Part shown: positions 1 to 8,208 of the stretch, piece after piece
Position numbering within the stretch: position 1 is the first letter of the stretch
Layout: every line of letters begins with the position of its first letter
NCBI GenBank assembly: GCA_021414045.1
Contig: JAIOPF010000244.1
Location: 1-12,723, forward strand
DNA: 12,723 nt
Direction: 5' to 3'
Source: Deltaproteobacteria bacterium
GTDB taxonomy: Bacteria > UBA10199 > DSSB01
Translations under genes and position numbers: made by a program
The notes under the pieces: model-generated
The model's input: only the letters and a program-made list of their open reading frames with translations
What the model was told of the DNA's origin: nothing
The model's database searches: none

Positions 1-122
1 AGATCATGCTCTCCGAGATCATTCGCCTCCTCCCCCAGGTCCCCAGTCTCGAGCGGGTCGAGGTTGTCCTCCTGGATCCCGAGATTTACCAAATCTTCCA
101 AGAAGAGTACGCTAGACTCTAA
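1..122 (+). CDS. 3' end of a macro-domain-like protein (partial)
   Basis: The reading frame is open at the window edge (first full codon at 3) and ends at TAA 120-122, giving 39 residues. The visible end has a helix, then SLERVEVVLLD, then PEIYQIFQEEYARL. This helix, hydrophobic strand and final helix pattern is what the C-terminus of macro domains looks like (ADP-ribose binding or O-acetyl-ADP-ribose deacetylase family). That is a resemblance judged by eye on a short fragment; the ligand-binding loops lie outside the window. The stop overlaps the start of the next gene as TAATG, which suggests co-transcription and translational coupling. It could instead be the end of another alpha/beta protein with a similar last strand and helix. 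Confidence 0.5.
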   Translation, partial: IMLSEIIRLLPQVPSLERVEVVLLDPEIYQIFQEEYARL

Positions 123-739
123 TGGACCCTCTTTCTACCTTAAGCCTGATGATGGGCAGCTCCTGGGCCAGCGGCCTGAACGCCTATGCGACCATCGGCT
201 TCCTCGGCCTCTTCGGCAAGATCGGCTGGCTGGACCTGCCGGACGGGCTCCATCCCTTGACCCATCCCGCCGTCTTCGGCGTCGCCTTGTTCTTGTATTT
301 GGTGGAATTCGTCGCGGACAAGATTCCGGCCTTCGACACGGTTTGGGACAGCGTCAATACTTTCGTGCGTATTCCGGCGGGAGCCATCCTGGCCTACGGT
401 TCCGTGGGCGCGGTCTCGCCCGAACTCAAACTCGGAGCCACTTTGATCGGCGGCGGCCTGGCCTTTTCCTCCCACGCCACCAAGTCCAGTTTGCGGGCCA
501 TGGCCAATACCAGCCCGGAACCTTTTTCGAACTGGTTCCTTTCCGTCGGCGAAGACCTGATGGTCTTCTTCAGCCTCTGGTTCATGTTCCGGCATCCTTA
601 CGTGATGCTGGCCATCGTCGCGCTCTTCTTGGTTTTCTTCGCTTGGTTTTTGCCCAAGATCTGGCGGGGCTTTCGCTGGATGTGGCGGAAGTTCGTGGCC
701 CTATTTCGCAAGGACCCTACTCCGCTCAACGTTTCGTAG
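122..739 (+). CDS. DUF4126-family integral membrane protein
   Basis: This 205-residue protein matches the DUF4126 pattern along its whole length: ASGLNAY near residue 17, EFVADKIP at 62-69, DTVWD at 72-76, RIPAGA near 83, a SSHATK segment ending at Lys121, and NTSPEP at 129-134 followed by GED at 143-145. Hydrophobic segments lie at about 51-64, 83-98, 104-116 and 147-177, with a basic, Trp/Phe-rich C-terminus. It is therefore a polytopic inner-membrane protein; the biochemical role of the family is not known to me. The ATG at 122 overlaps the upstream TAA, so translation is probably coupled to the preceding gene. The TAG stop at 737-739 is followed directly by TGA. Its last 14 bases overlap the end of the opposing gene. 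Confidence 0.9.
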   Translation: MDPLSTLSLMMGSSWASGLNAYATIGFLGLFGKIGWLDLPDGLHPLTHPAVFGVALFLYLVEFVADKIPAFDTVWDSVNTFVRIPAGAILAYGSVGAVSPELKLGATLIGGGLAFSSHATKSSLRAMANTSPEPFSNWFLSVGEDLMVFFSLWFMFRHPYVMLAIVALFLVFFAWFLPKIWRGFRWMWRKFVALFRKDPTPLNVS

Positions 740-2744
740 TGAGCTTAGAAATAGCGGCTTTCAGAATATAGACTAGGCCATATTGGGCGGCGTAACGTCC
801 GTTAACATCGTATTTTTGCACCGGTTGAATCCGTTCCGCCATTTGCCCGTCGCGAAGTTTTTTGACGGCCTTGGCTTCCGCCTCCACCGCGGCGATTCTT
901 TCTTTCAACCCCGGAATTCCCATCAGTCTCAAGTCGAGCAAATCTTTGCGTGCGGATTCGTCGAACTCGGCCAGCACCCCCAAGGCTCGCAGGGCCTCGT
1001 TATCGTTTCGTCCCGCCAGCCCCTTCAAATGGACGATGTTCGGGTGCAATTTTTCGATTTCTTTTTTTCCCATCTCCCGTTGGTACATGGAAGACGCGCT
1101 CAAGAGTCCCGCATAGGCCTTGGCCAGGGAACCCGAATTCTGGTCGCGAATGGCCGCATTTTCCGCACGACTCAAGCGGGCTTGAAATTCCTCCGAGGTT
1201 AAAAGGCGAAGACCCAGAAACACTTCCGGTGACTCGGTCCCCAGGCGGCCCATGGAGCGGGCATAGATCGGTAAAAGCTGCTGCAAAGTCTGGGACTCCG
1301 CCTCATGGAAATAAGAGTTCCACCAAGCTCTCCAGCCACCTGTGGCGAAGGTCGGTCTGAATCTCGTGGGAATTCCCGGTTTCTCGAGGACCTCGCGCAA
1401 GGCCCTGGTCCCAGCTTCGACTTCGGGATGCCCGAGAGGATATTCCTTCAGGGCATCCGCATGGAATTCGGCGGCGCGCTTCCTTAAGAGCAAATGGTGC
1501 GCATAAAAAGGCACGGTTGCCACCGGATCCTCGACGGGATGGGACCATTCAATCTTGGGATCCTGAATCAAGCGGCGCAGCGCTTTCATGCCGAGGCCGA
1601 ATTCCTTCTCGCCTTCCTGCGTTTTGAGAATGGCGCCGAAGGTTTCCAAGTGTTCTAGTCTCTCGTCAGGCGGCAAGTCGGAGTCGAGCATGGCTTCGCG
1701 CAAATTTTTCGCCGCCTCATTTCTCGCCTCAACCGTCGCGAAACGCGAATCCCCGCGATAACCGACGACCAGGTCGCCTTTCCCTAGCAGAGGCTTGCCA
1801 TCCTTAACGGAAGCCATCATTAAAATGCCGGACGGAATTTCCGTCTGCCTAATCGAAATTTGCGGCAAGCCCGCGAAGAGCGGAGCTTCCCCGAAACTCG
1901 AGAACAGCTCGGCAGGAGGATGGTGACTTCCCCGGCTTGCCAATTCATTTTGAAATTGGGCAAAGCGCCGCCCCAATAGACGGCTTCCGAGATGAGCCCC
2001 GACGCCCAAACTCAACCAAGTCGCCAAGGTATCGGCCAGCAGCGCCCCCGACGTCGAAATCGGACGCCATCCCAAAACCTGTTCAATACGGTTCACGGCG
2101 AGCAAACCCAACAAAGAAAAGGCCTGGGGAATAGTCGCATGGCTGAAACGGGATAATCCTTGGAAGTTTTGAATGCTTTGTTGGGCACCGAAGGCAAAGA
2201 ATTTGAGAGCCCCCAAGGTCAAGACGGACTGACGAAGGTCCTGAGAAAACGCCCGATCCGTCGGATTCATCTCGCGTTGCAGCAAAGTGAAAGTCGGAGC
2301 GGCAAAACCACCCAGGTTGGCGAGAACGCGGGCTCCTATTCCTCGAGTGAATAGGCCGGCTTTCGAAACCGAGGCCAATCGCCCCAATGCCGCGGTTCGC
2401 CCGATTTGAAAAACCGTGGAACCCACCAACATGGGAAGGATCATTCGAGGATCCGAACTTTGTTGGATAAAACGTCTTGAGGATAATTCGAATTGTGCCC
2501 CGAAACTACCCCGGCCCTTCAAGGCCTCCAGGCGTTGCTCCGCACGATTCACCAGAGCCTGGGGGGGCTTGTCCGCCTTCAAACCGTCATAAATCTCGGC
2601 CGCGGCTTCCAAGTCATCAGCGGCTTCCAGTTCACCGGCTAGGCGAAGCAGAGCCTCGCCCCGCAGTTGAGGGTCGGTTTCACGGGAGATAGCTTCATAT
2701 TGACCAAGAAAAATCGATTTTAAGCGCAGAGATTCAAGGCTCAT
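726..2744 (-). CDS. Paralog 4 of the array: shared N-terminal module plus helical C-terminal domain
   Basis: This predicted protein has 672 residues from the ATG at 2744. Residues about 15-75 are TPR-like helices (TDPQL, then a DLEAAAEIY helix). Residues about 77-260 are the shared module: GRGSFG at 77-82, TRGIGAR at 133-139, GGFAAPTFTL at about 145-154, and several weakly hydrophobic Ala/Gly/Leu stretches that could be membrane-associated. This is the most divergent of the four copies and lacks the LGRPQDWSG segment of the others. A linker carries GILMMASVKDG (306-316). The region from about 340 is helical and is shared with the gene at 8014-10044 (LREAMLDSDLPPDERL, KPGIPTRFRPTF, SYFHEAE). 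About 40 extra charged residues follow at the C-terminus. It is the last gene of the minus-strand block. No catalytic motif is visible and the function is unknown. Confidence 0.8.
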   Translation of the reverse strand: MSLESLRLKSIFLGQYEAISRETDPQLRGEALLRLAGELEAADDLEAAAEIYDGLKADKPPQALVNRAEQRLEALKGRGSFGAQFELSSRRFIQQSSDPRMILPMLVGSTVFQIGRTAALGRLASVSKAGLFTRGIGARVLANLGGFAAPTFTLLQREMNPTDRAFSQDLRQSVLTLGALKFFAFGAQQSIQNFQGLSRFSHATIPQAFSLLGLLAVNRIEQVLGWRPISTSGALLADTLATWLSLGVGAHLGSRLLGRRFAQFQNELASRGSHHPPAELFSSFGEAPLFAGLPQISIRQTEIPSGILMMASVKDGKPLLGKGDLVVGYRGDSRFATVEARNEAAKNLREAMLDSDLPPDERLEHLETFGAILKTQEGEKEFGLGMKALRRLIQDPKIEWSHPVEDPVATVPFYAHHLLLRKRAAEFHADALKEYPLGHPEVEAGTRALREVLEKPGIPTRFRPTFATGGWRAWWNSYFHEAESQTLQQLLPIYARSMGRLGTESPEVFLGLRLLTSEEFQARLSRAENAAIRDQNSGSLAKAYAGLLSASSMYQREMGKKEIEKLHPNIVHLKGLAGRNDNEALRALGVLAEFDESARKDLLDLRLMGIPGLKERIAAVEAEAKAVKKLRDGQMAERIQPVQKYDVNGRYAAQYGLVYILKAAISKLTTKR

Positions 2745-2748
2745 GGTG

Positions 2749-2755
2749 CCCCTCC
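2749..2755 (-). promoter_or_regulatory. Shine-Dalgarno sequence deciding the start at 2744
   Basis: On the minus strand GGAGGGG lies five bases before the ATG at 2744, a strong ribosome binding site with good spacing. It favours this ATG over an in-frame TTG at 2774 that would add ten residues unrelated to the other paralogs. Confidence 0.75.
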
Positions 2756-2817
2756 ATGATATCCTCCGCCTCAAAAGGATAGCGGGGGCTTATCGAGCCC
2801 CTCCTGGATAAGTTGTC

Positions 2818-5427
2818 TTAGGGCCTGGAACCCCGCGAAAGCGTATCGATTTGGCTTAAGGTCGGAAGATCTTCGAGGCGCCTCGTCCGGCGAATCTCCG
2901 GGGACAAGGTCCTCGTTGCCGCGAACACTTGGCTATACAGATCTCGGATCGATCGAATACGCACGCCTCCGTTCGCCTTCAACATTTGGTCGCTAAATAC
3001 AGCGAGTAAAGTGTCGTTCAAGGGCAAGGCCGCTTCTCCCGGGAGACCGAGAGAAAAATCCTCCAAGGGAAGGAGAAGATTGCTTCCCGAGGTCGAAAGC
3101 GGCCGATTCATGGCTTCCACCGCCTCGGCGTAGGACCGGAGTTTCTCGCGTCCCATACGCTCGGAAAAACGTCGCGGGGTCCCGAGGTCGAGGCAGGCGT
3201 AGGCTCGCTCCAATAGGCGATGGATCTCGATGAAATCCCTTTGCGCACTCTCCGCAAGGGTGCGCCCAGTAGATTTGTTTTCCTTCAGCCAATGCATGGC
3301 AAGACGCGACAAGACTTCTCCGCGCCTCGCGGCGCCGTCGCTGCGGCCCGCCGCATCTTCAAACCGTCCGGGAAGGGCGAGTCGTCCGAATAATCCCTGT
3401 AGCTGACTTTCGACGGCCGTCTCGTAATTGCGAAATCCCTCGAAAGCATAGCTCGGCAATTGACTGGCTCGAAATACCTGAAAGTGTCCCATGCGGGACT
3501 GAACCGGCGCCAGCCAGAATGCTTCGGCCGGCACTTGGAACCCTTTCCACTCGGCGCGAATCAAGTCCCCCTGCCATTGAAAAGCGAGACTACCGCCACC
3601 CTTTTCCATCCATAGAATCGTCAATTTATTCCCTACGGGAAGAGGGTGCTCACCTAAGATATCCGCTAGTTCTTGCAAGCCCTTTTCCTCGACTCGTCCT
3701 CGAGTCATACGGATGGCCGGACCTCTCAGGCCCATTCCCTCCATGGTCCCTAGAAAACGGCCAAAGGCCACTTTCACCGCGGAGAAATCTTCGGCATTCG
3801 CCATATCGAATCGGTCCGATCCGGCGGCCGGCAAGGGCGGCGTCCTCGGAGGACTTGGGCGCGGAGGCACCGTCGGGGGCCTAGCCAAAATCCCGGATTT
3901 TGAAACGGCGCTCGGAGGCGTCGAGACGGCGGGGGCCTCAGGCAGGCTCGATCGGCGTTCCGCCGCCTCCAACGAGGCGACTTGCACGGAGAAGCCCATC
4001 TTCTGCCGAATAAAATGATAAGCCCGGCCATCGTAGGGCGACAAGACTGTGACGGCCGTGTCGTTCGGAACCGAATGTTCGCGAAACAAGCGATGCAATT
4101 CCAATTTCAGGACGCCTTGCAGACTCGAATCGAACTCCTTGAATCCCGCGTAAGTAACCACCACGGGGTCGCGATAATGCGTGAAATAGAGGTCCAAACC
4201 GTCGATAACGCGCGAAAGATAGTCCTGCCCGGGGCGAGGGAGGGATTCGATGGAAAAATATCGCGCATGGGGGGAAAGGTCGGAGACACCAAAATTCGGC
4301 ACTTCGGAATAATAGGGCGCCAAGGGAGCGGGGGGTTTGGAATCTCTCCCTAATCCCAATAGCGTGGGCCGGGAACGCCGGCTGCCCGAACCAGTTCCCT
4401 CTTTTCCATTGCCCTCTCCGTCTTGGGTCATCATTAAAATTTCCGGTTTAACCGGCTCGGATACGCCAGGCCGGGAAACTTCTCGGCCACCGGCCAATGC
4501 CAGGGCCGGCCTCAAAGTCGTGGGGAAATTTCCTGGAGAATTGTGTGGAAGGGGTGCCCTAAGTCTTTCGCTTCGGAGTTCGAGACTGTGCTCCCAAGCT
4601 TGAACCCGCGGTCCCAATGCCTGCGAGCTCAAACGCCCCGCCACGTGAAATTGCAGCAGCATGGCCAAAGAATCCGTCAGCAGAGTCTCTCCCGCCTGGG
4701 GTGTCCGCAGACCAGCCCTGCTTTCGAGGGCATGGCCCAACAAGATACCGGTGAACATGCCACCTTGCTGAGTCAGCGTCCTCAAGGACCCTTCGTGAAC
4801 TCCCCCGGCGCCAAAACGTTGGTAGGCAGCGCCGCTGGCCCAACCCGCGAACTTCATGGCTCCCAAAACCAAATAGCTGGAAGCCAAATCCCGGCTCAGC
4901 GCCGAACCGCTCCAATCCTGAGGGCGACCCAAGGCCTGGCTACCCAACCTGCCGACGAGGGTGAAAGTCGGCGCTTCCAGCGCGAAGCCGGCAAGCGAGG
5001 CCAGGGCGCGGGCGCCGAAACCCCGCGTCAAAAAATTCGCCGTCGGGGCCGCCGCCAAGCGGGACAAGGCCGCCAAACGCGTCAAACGAAATACGGGCCC
5101 GGCCACACCCATCGCCAGCAGGGCGCTGGGTTCCGAAGCTTGTCCCGCGAATTGTCGAAGAAGAAATTCCGCCCGAGGTCCCACCGAACCTCGTCCTAGA
5201 ATCGCATCGAGCCGCGTGCGGGCGCGATTTCGGACGGTGGAATCCGCCTCGTTTTCCGCCGCCAAGGAATAAACTTCCGCCGCTAAATCCAAACGGCCGA
5301 GTTGTTCCTCGCGCTGGGCAAAACCCAAGAGGCCCTCGGCCAAAAGCTGGGGGTCCCGTTCCCGAGTCAAGACCTCCCACTCGTGGCGAAGCACCCCGTT
5401 GAGAGGAGTGCGTAATGAGATTTCCAT
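2818..5427 (-). CDS. Paralog 3 of the array: shared N-terminal module, Pro-rich linker, unrecognised C-terminal domains
   Basis: This is an intact protein of 869 residues. Residues 24-76 are TPR-like (RDPQLLAEGLL, RLDLAAEVY). Residues 78-272 are the shared module: GRGSVG at 78-83, RAEFLLRQF at 85-93, TRGFGAR at 134-140, EAPTFTL at 151-157, LGRPQDWSG at 166-174, SSYLVLG at 183-189, and DSLAMLLQFHVAGRL at 252-266. Next comes the linker motif EILMMTQDG (329-337). Residues about 380-485 form a compact region with PVVVTYAGFKEFDSSLQGVL, which faintly recalls a STAS domain (a strand followed by DSS). A low-complexity Pro-rich linker spans about 515-535, followed by an unrecognised domain (about 545-685) and a helical C-terminus. 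The start has a weak GGCGGA upstream and lies 21 bases after the preceding gene. Its role is unknown; the STAS idea is weak. Confidence 0.85.
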   Translation of the reverse strand: MEISLRTPLNGVLRHEWEVLTRERDPQLLAEGLLGFAQREEQLGRLDLAAEVYSLAAENEADSTVRNRARTRLDAILGRGSVGPRAEFLLRQFAGQASEPSALLAMGVAGPVFRLTRLAALSRLAAAPTANFLTRGFGARALASLAGFALEAPTFTLVGRLGSQALGRPQDWSGSALSRDLASSYLVLGAMKFAGWASGAAYQRFGAGGVHEGSLRTLTQQGGMFTGILLGHALESRAGLRTPQAGETLLTDSLAMLLQFHVAGRLSSQALGPRVQAWEHSLELRSERLRAPLPHNSPGNFPTTLRPALALAGGREVSRPGVSEPVKPEILMMTQDGEGNGKEGTGSGSRRSRPTLLGLGRDSKPPAPLAPYYSEVPNFGVSDLSPHARYFSIESLPRPGQDYLSRVIDGLDLYFTHYRDPVVVTYAGFKEFDSSLQGVLKLELHRLFREHSVPNDTAVTVLSPYDGRAYHFIRQKMGFSVQVASLEAAERRSSLPEAPAVSTPPSAVSKSGILARPPTVPPRPSPPRTPPLPAAGSDRFDMANAEDFSAVKVAFGRFLGTMEGMGLRGPAIRMTRGRVEEKGLQELADILGEHPLPVGNKLTILWMEKGGGSLAFQWQGDLIRAEWKGFQVPAEAFWLAPVQSRMGHFQVFRASQLPSYAFEGFRNYETAVESQLQGLFGRLALPGRFEDAAGRSDGAARRGEVLSRLAMHWLKENKSTGRTLAESAQRDFIEIHRLLERAYACLDLGTPRRFSERMGREKLRSYAEAVEAMNRPLSTSGSNLLLPLEDFSLGLPGEAALPLNDTLLAVFSDQMLKANGGVRIRSIRDLYSQVFAATRTLSPEIRRTRRLEDLPTLSQIDTLSRGSRP

Positions 5428-5448
5428 AGTTGTCCGCCTAATTCTTCT

Positions 5449-5862
5449 TCACCGGCGCCGACGGTAGATCTGAAGGTGCAAATTCAAGCCTTGGGAGGTC
5501 GGCAACACATAGTTCACGGCCCCCGCCAAATTGGGGAGCCCCTCGTCAAAAACCTTTTCCCAGAATTCCGGATTCAGGTCTAGGTGGCGAAACGAATTTT
5601 GGGCCCCAAAATGATGGTCGGTTTGCAGGACCAAAAAGCCTCCGGGAGAAACGTCCCTGCCAAAATAATCCCCGTCTTTCCCGCCTGTGGAACGTACCAG
5701 ATAAAACGAGGAGGGGTTGGTCCAATAGGCGATGTCGGCCGGACTCTCCGCATCCAAGTCTTCGGGCTTGGCATAGCGAATGCGATTTTGCATCTCCACC
5801 GGAAAATACTTTCGCAATAAGCGAAGATGAGTGGATATTTCCGAACCTGGGTCCTTCACCAT
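5449..5862 (-). CDS. Methyltransferase-like C-terminal part, in a shifted frame of the HATPase paralog
   Basis: From the ATG at 5862 this frame gives 137 residues, but it is open back to a TAG at 5908-5910, and the coding-like sequence begins before the ATG (RWKLASLGSSV). Read with those residues it looks like the later part of a class I SAM-dependent methyltransferase: LASLGSSVMVKD (strand 2 with an acidic end), RIRYAKPEDLD, ADIAYWTNP (strand 4 region), and SPGGFLVLQTDHH (the GG turn before strand 5). The glycine-rich motif I is not in this frame; a matching DVFGLGP lies just upstream in the HATPase frame. I therefore read this as the true C-terminus of the upstream gene after a one-base shift, not as a separate gene. 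The frame ends with YRRRR and TGA, 21 bases before paralog 3. The substrate cannot be inferred. Confidence 0.6.
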   Translation of the reverse strand: MVKDPGSEISTHLRLLRKYFPVEMQNRIRYAKPEDLDAESPADIAYWTNPSSFYLVRSTGGKDGDYFGRDVSPGGFLVLQTDHHFGAQNSFRHLDLNPEFWEKVFDEGLPNLAGAVNYVLPTSQGLNLHLQIYRRRR

Positions 5863-7981
5863 GACCGAACTTCCCAGGCTGGCCAGCTTCCATCGAGTTC
5901 TCGGGCCCTAGGCCGAAAACATCCGTTTCGGAGACCGTCTTCGGCTCCACCTCATCCCGGAGAAAGGCCCGAGCCGGTATCTCGAAACGAAACTCCGTTC
6001 GGGAATTCGGCGCGCTGCGGACCCAAAGCGGTCCCCATCCCAGGGACCGCAAATTCTCGATCACGGAAGCGAGGCCGAAGCCTTGGGAACCCGTCACTTC
6101 CTTTCGCGCTTCGCGATAACCGTTGCCTCCCAGGTCGAAGAGATGCTCCGGAAGAATTCCGATGCCATCGTCACGCAGCGATATTCGTAAGCCTCCATCC
6201 GGCGTGGAATTCGCGGAAAATTCCGCGGCGGGCTTCTCCGAGGATCGATAACGCCAAGCATTGGTCAAGAGATTGGCCATCACGTCGGCCAAGGCCCGCG
6301 TCGCTCTCCGCCCTTCGGCGAATTCCATTTGATCGTGGAAGGCATTATACCACGCGCTACCGAGGACCTGCGAAACGCCGGGAAAGCTTGGCGAGGCCAG
6401 GGTGATGCCGTCTTTCAGCGCCGAGCCAGCGCTGTTGCCGCGAGGGGTTTGTAATAGGGCAAGGAGGTCCGAATCCAAGGGGCTTCCCTCGAGAAGCCCG
6501 CTCAGGCAATAGTCAACGCCGGCCAGGAATTCGCTTCGGTAATAGAGGTCGTGCAATACCCGGCGATTGGCCTCTTGCCGCCCGCGATTCGCGGGGTCCG
6601 CATCGCGGCTCAGGTCCACCGCGCTGCGCAGCGTGCCTTGGGCCAGGTTATAGATGGAAAGGCGGGCTTTTAATTGGGACTGCAAGGTCTCCAAAGCCGC
6701 GTTTTCTTGGGTTTCCAAGGCTTGTCCCGACGATAATTTGTCGCTCCATCTCGAAATTAGCGGAAACTGCTGGCCGAAATCCCGCCGCGTTCTTTCTTGG
6801 AAATCATAACCCCACTCCATCACCCGTTCGGTGAAGTCATGGGGAAGAGTCACCCGAGTCCGGAATTCGGCCTCGGGAGTGGCCAAGTGCTGGGATAGCA
6901 GGTTGATGATTTCGTTGACGGAGGCGCCCTCGAAATCGAATCGAGTCCAACCATTCTCTTCAAACCTCCGCGACTCGTTGCCCGAGGAAACTCCCTGGCT
7001 TAGGACTTTCAACTGACTCGCATCCCAATTGAAGGACTCTCTTGGTTTTAAAGGACCATTCGCGACTGATAAAAGGAGCTGGTCCCCGAAGGCGGGTGGA
7101 AAGGAGCCCCGGGAAGAACGGGGGCCGTCGCCACGAACCGCGTCCTGCAAGAGCTTTTCCCGCAAGATAAATTCTCTACCCAAGACGTTGGGCAAAATCC
7201 TTCCGCTGACATGAAATTGCAAGAGCATGGCAAGACTATCGATCAAGGTCGTCGCGCCGGGTTGTCCGCGACGCAGGCCCGTCCATTCCTCGAGGCGATG
7301 TCCGAGGAGAATGCCTGACAGCATGCCCCCTTGATGGAAAAGTCCCCCCAAGCCCGCGCTGGCGCCCAAGCGTTGCTGGAGAGATTGGCTCGCCCATCCC
7401 GTCAGCTTAAGTCCACCCAACACCAAATAACTGGAGGCCAACTCCCTACCCAGGGCCAGTCCCGTCCAATCCTGCGATCGGCCCAAAGCCTCGTTTCCCA
7501 ATTTTCCCGCCAAGGTAAAAGTGGGGGCTTCCACCGCGAAACCGGTCATAGACGCCATCGCCCTTGCCCCGAAACCTCGGGTTAAAAAGTTCGCCGTTGG
7601 AGATGCCGCCAACCGAGAAAGCGTCACGGCTCTCGCCATTTGAAAGGCCGCTCCGGCCAAGCCCATCGCGAGCAGGGTGCTGGGCTCGGAGGCTTGGTCC
7701 GCGAATCGGCGGAGCAGGAATTCCGCACGGGCCCCCGCCTCTCCCCGTCCTTGAAAGGCGTCCAGACGCCGACGCGCGGCTTCCCTCAAGGCCAAGGATG
7801 TGGGCGCATCCGATAGGATTTTTTGATAAGCGGAAGCCGCCGAGTCCAGGTGGCCGTCGTTTTCCAGACGAGACGCGAAAGCGAAGACCCCTTCCCAATA
7901 AAGTTGAGGATCCGGTTCGCGCGCGAGCGAATACCATTCGCGGGCGGCCGCGACGGACCACCCGCTATTTGAAGACTGCAT
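5546..7981 (-). CDS. Paralog 2 of the array: shared N-terminal module plus GHKL/HATPase domain, frameshifted near its end
   Basis: The open frame has 811 codons. Residues 22-75 are TPR-like and 78-268 are the shared module (TRGFGAR 134-140, EAPTFTL 151-157, SSYLVLG 183-189). Residues about 350-550 are mostly helical. Residues about 555-670 form a GHKL ATP-binding domain like that of histidine kinases: N box ANLLTNAWRY (Asn570, Asn574), G1 box DDGIGI (604-609), and G2 box TGSQGFGL (630-637). A possible H box is RVLHDL with His477, but it is not convincing; no receiver domain is seen. After DVFGLGPENS (about 687-696) this frame stops looking like protein, and the sense continues in the frame of 5449-5907. 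The repaired product would be about 843 residues, HATPase joined to a methyltransferase-like domain. AAGGA five bases before the ATG supports the start. ATP binding is likely; kinase activity is uncertain. Confidence 0.75.
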   Translation of the reverse strand: MQSSNSGWSVAAAREWYSLAREPDPQLYWEGVFAFASRLENDGHLDSAASAYQKILSDAPTSLALREAARRRLDAFQGRGEAGARAEFLLRRFADQASEPSTLLAMGLAGAAFQMARAVTLSRLAASPTANFLTRGFGARAMASMTGFAVEAPTFTLAGKLGNEALGRSQDWTGLALGRELASSYLVLGGLKLTGWASQSLQQRLGASAGLGGLFHQGGMLSGILLGHRLEEWTGLRRGQPGATTLIDSLAMLLQFHVSGRILPNVLGREFILREKLLQDAVRGDGPRSSRGSFPPAFGDQLLLSVANGPLKPRESFNWDASQLKVLSQGVSSGNESRRFEENGWTRFDFEGASVNEIINLLSQHLATPEAEFRTRVTLPHDFTERVMEWGYDFQERTRRDFGQQFPLISRWSDKLSSGQALETQENAALETLQSQLKARLSIYNLAQGTLRSAVDLSRDADPANRGRQEANRRVLHDLYYRSEFLAGVDYCLSGLLEGSPLDSDLLALLQTPRGNSAGSALKDGITLASPSFPGVSQVLGSAWYNAFHDQMEFAEGRRATRALADVMANLLTNAWRYRSSEKPAAEFSANSTPDGGLRISLRDDGIGILPEHLFDLGGNGYREARKEVTGSQGFGLASVIENLRSLGWGPLWVRSAPNSRTEFRFEIPARAFLRDEVEPKTVSETDVFGLGPENSMEAGQPGKFGHGEGPRFGNIHSSSLIAKVFSGGDAKSHSLCQARRLGCGESGRHRLLDQPLLVLSGTFHRRERRGLFWQGRFSRRLFGPANRPSFWGPKFVSPPRPESGILGKGF

Positions 7982-8013
7982 GTTTTTCCTTACCCGTTAA
8001 ATTCGAAGCCCCT

Positions 8014-8208
8014 TTAGCGTCGCGATCCTTCCTGCGCAAGGAGCTTTCCGGCGATTGGATTTCCTTGCGCGGCCAGTTGGCTCAGGAAAGCGACCGCGCT
8101 AGGATCGCTGCGCATAAACAGGGCGAGGACTTCCACCGCCCGCGGCTCTCCGGCCTTGGCCATTTCTCCCAAGGTCAAAAATATGGGGGCGAGTTGGCGA
8201 TCCGCTCG
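8014..8208 (-). other. In-frame C-terminal continuation of paralog 1 beyond an internal TAG
   Basis: After the TAG at 8209-8211 the same frame stays open for 64 codons to TAA 8014-8016. The translation (RQLAPIFLTLGEMAKAG, then EPRAVEVLALFMRSDPSAVAF, ending LLAQEGSRR) has ordinary protein composition. It aligns by eye with the paralog at 726-2744 (HPNIVHLKGLAGRND, EALRALGVLAEFDESAR). With it the protein would be 676 residues, against 672 in that paralog. It is therefore the lost or recoded end of the gene at 8209-10044. An ATG at 8163-8161 could in principle start a short separate peptide, but the homology begins before it. Confidence 0.75.

Noticed and set aside
2745..2774. In-frame TTG start at 2774 for the gene ending at 726
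   Set aside because: The ATG at 2744 has a strong GGAGGGG five bases upstream, and the ten added residues have no counterpart in the paralogs.
2785..2801. Hairpin GGGGCT-loop-AGCCCC between two paralogs as a terminator
   Set aside because: The stem is only six pairs, and the nearest T-run (four T) is several bases away, so it is weak as an intrinsic terminator.
5546..5890. The last 115 residues of the HATPase frame as a real domain
   Set aside because: The composition is Arg/Gly/Ser-rich and without pattern, while another frame over the same bases reads as a methyltransferase-like sequence.
5893..5910. Programmed ribosomal frameshifting at the HATPase-methyltransferase junction
   Set aside because: I see no slippery heptamer, no RF2-type stop context and no clear downstream structure; a mutation or sequence error is simpler.
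6551..6553. His477 of the HATPase paralog as a phosphoacceptor
   Set aside because: LHDL alone is too little; the surrounding residues do not follow a known H-box pattern, and no receiver domain is nearby.
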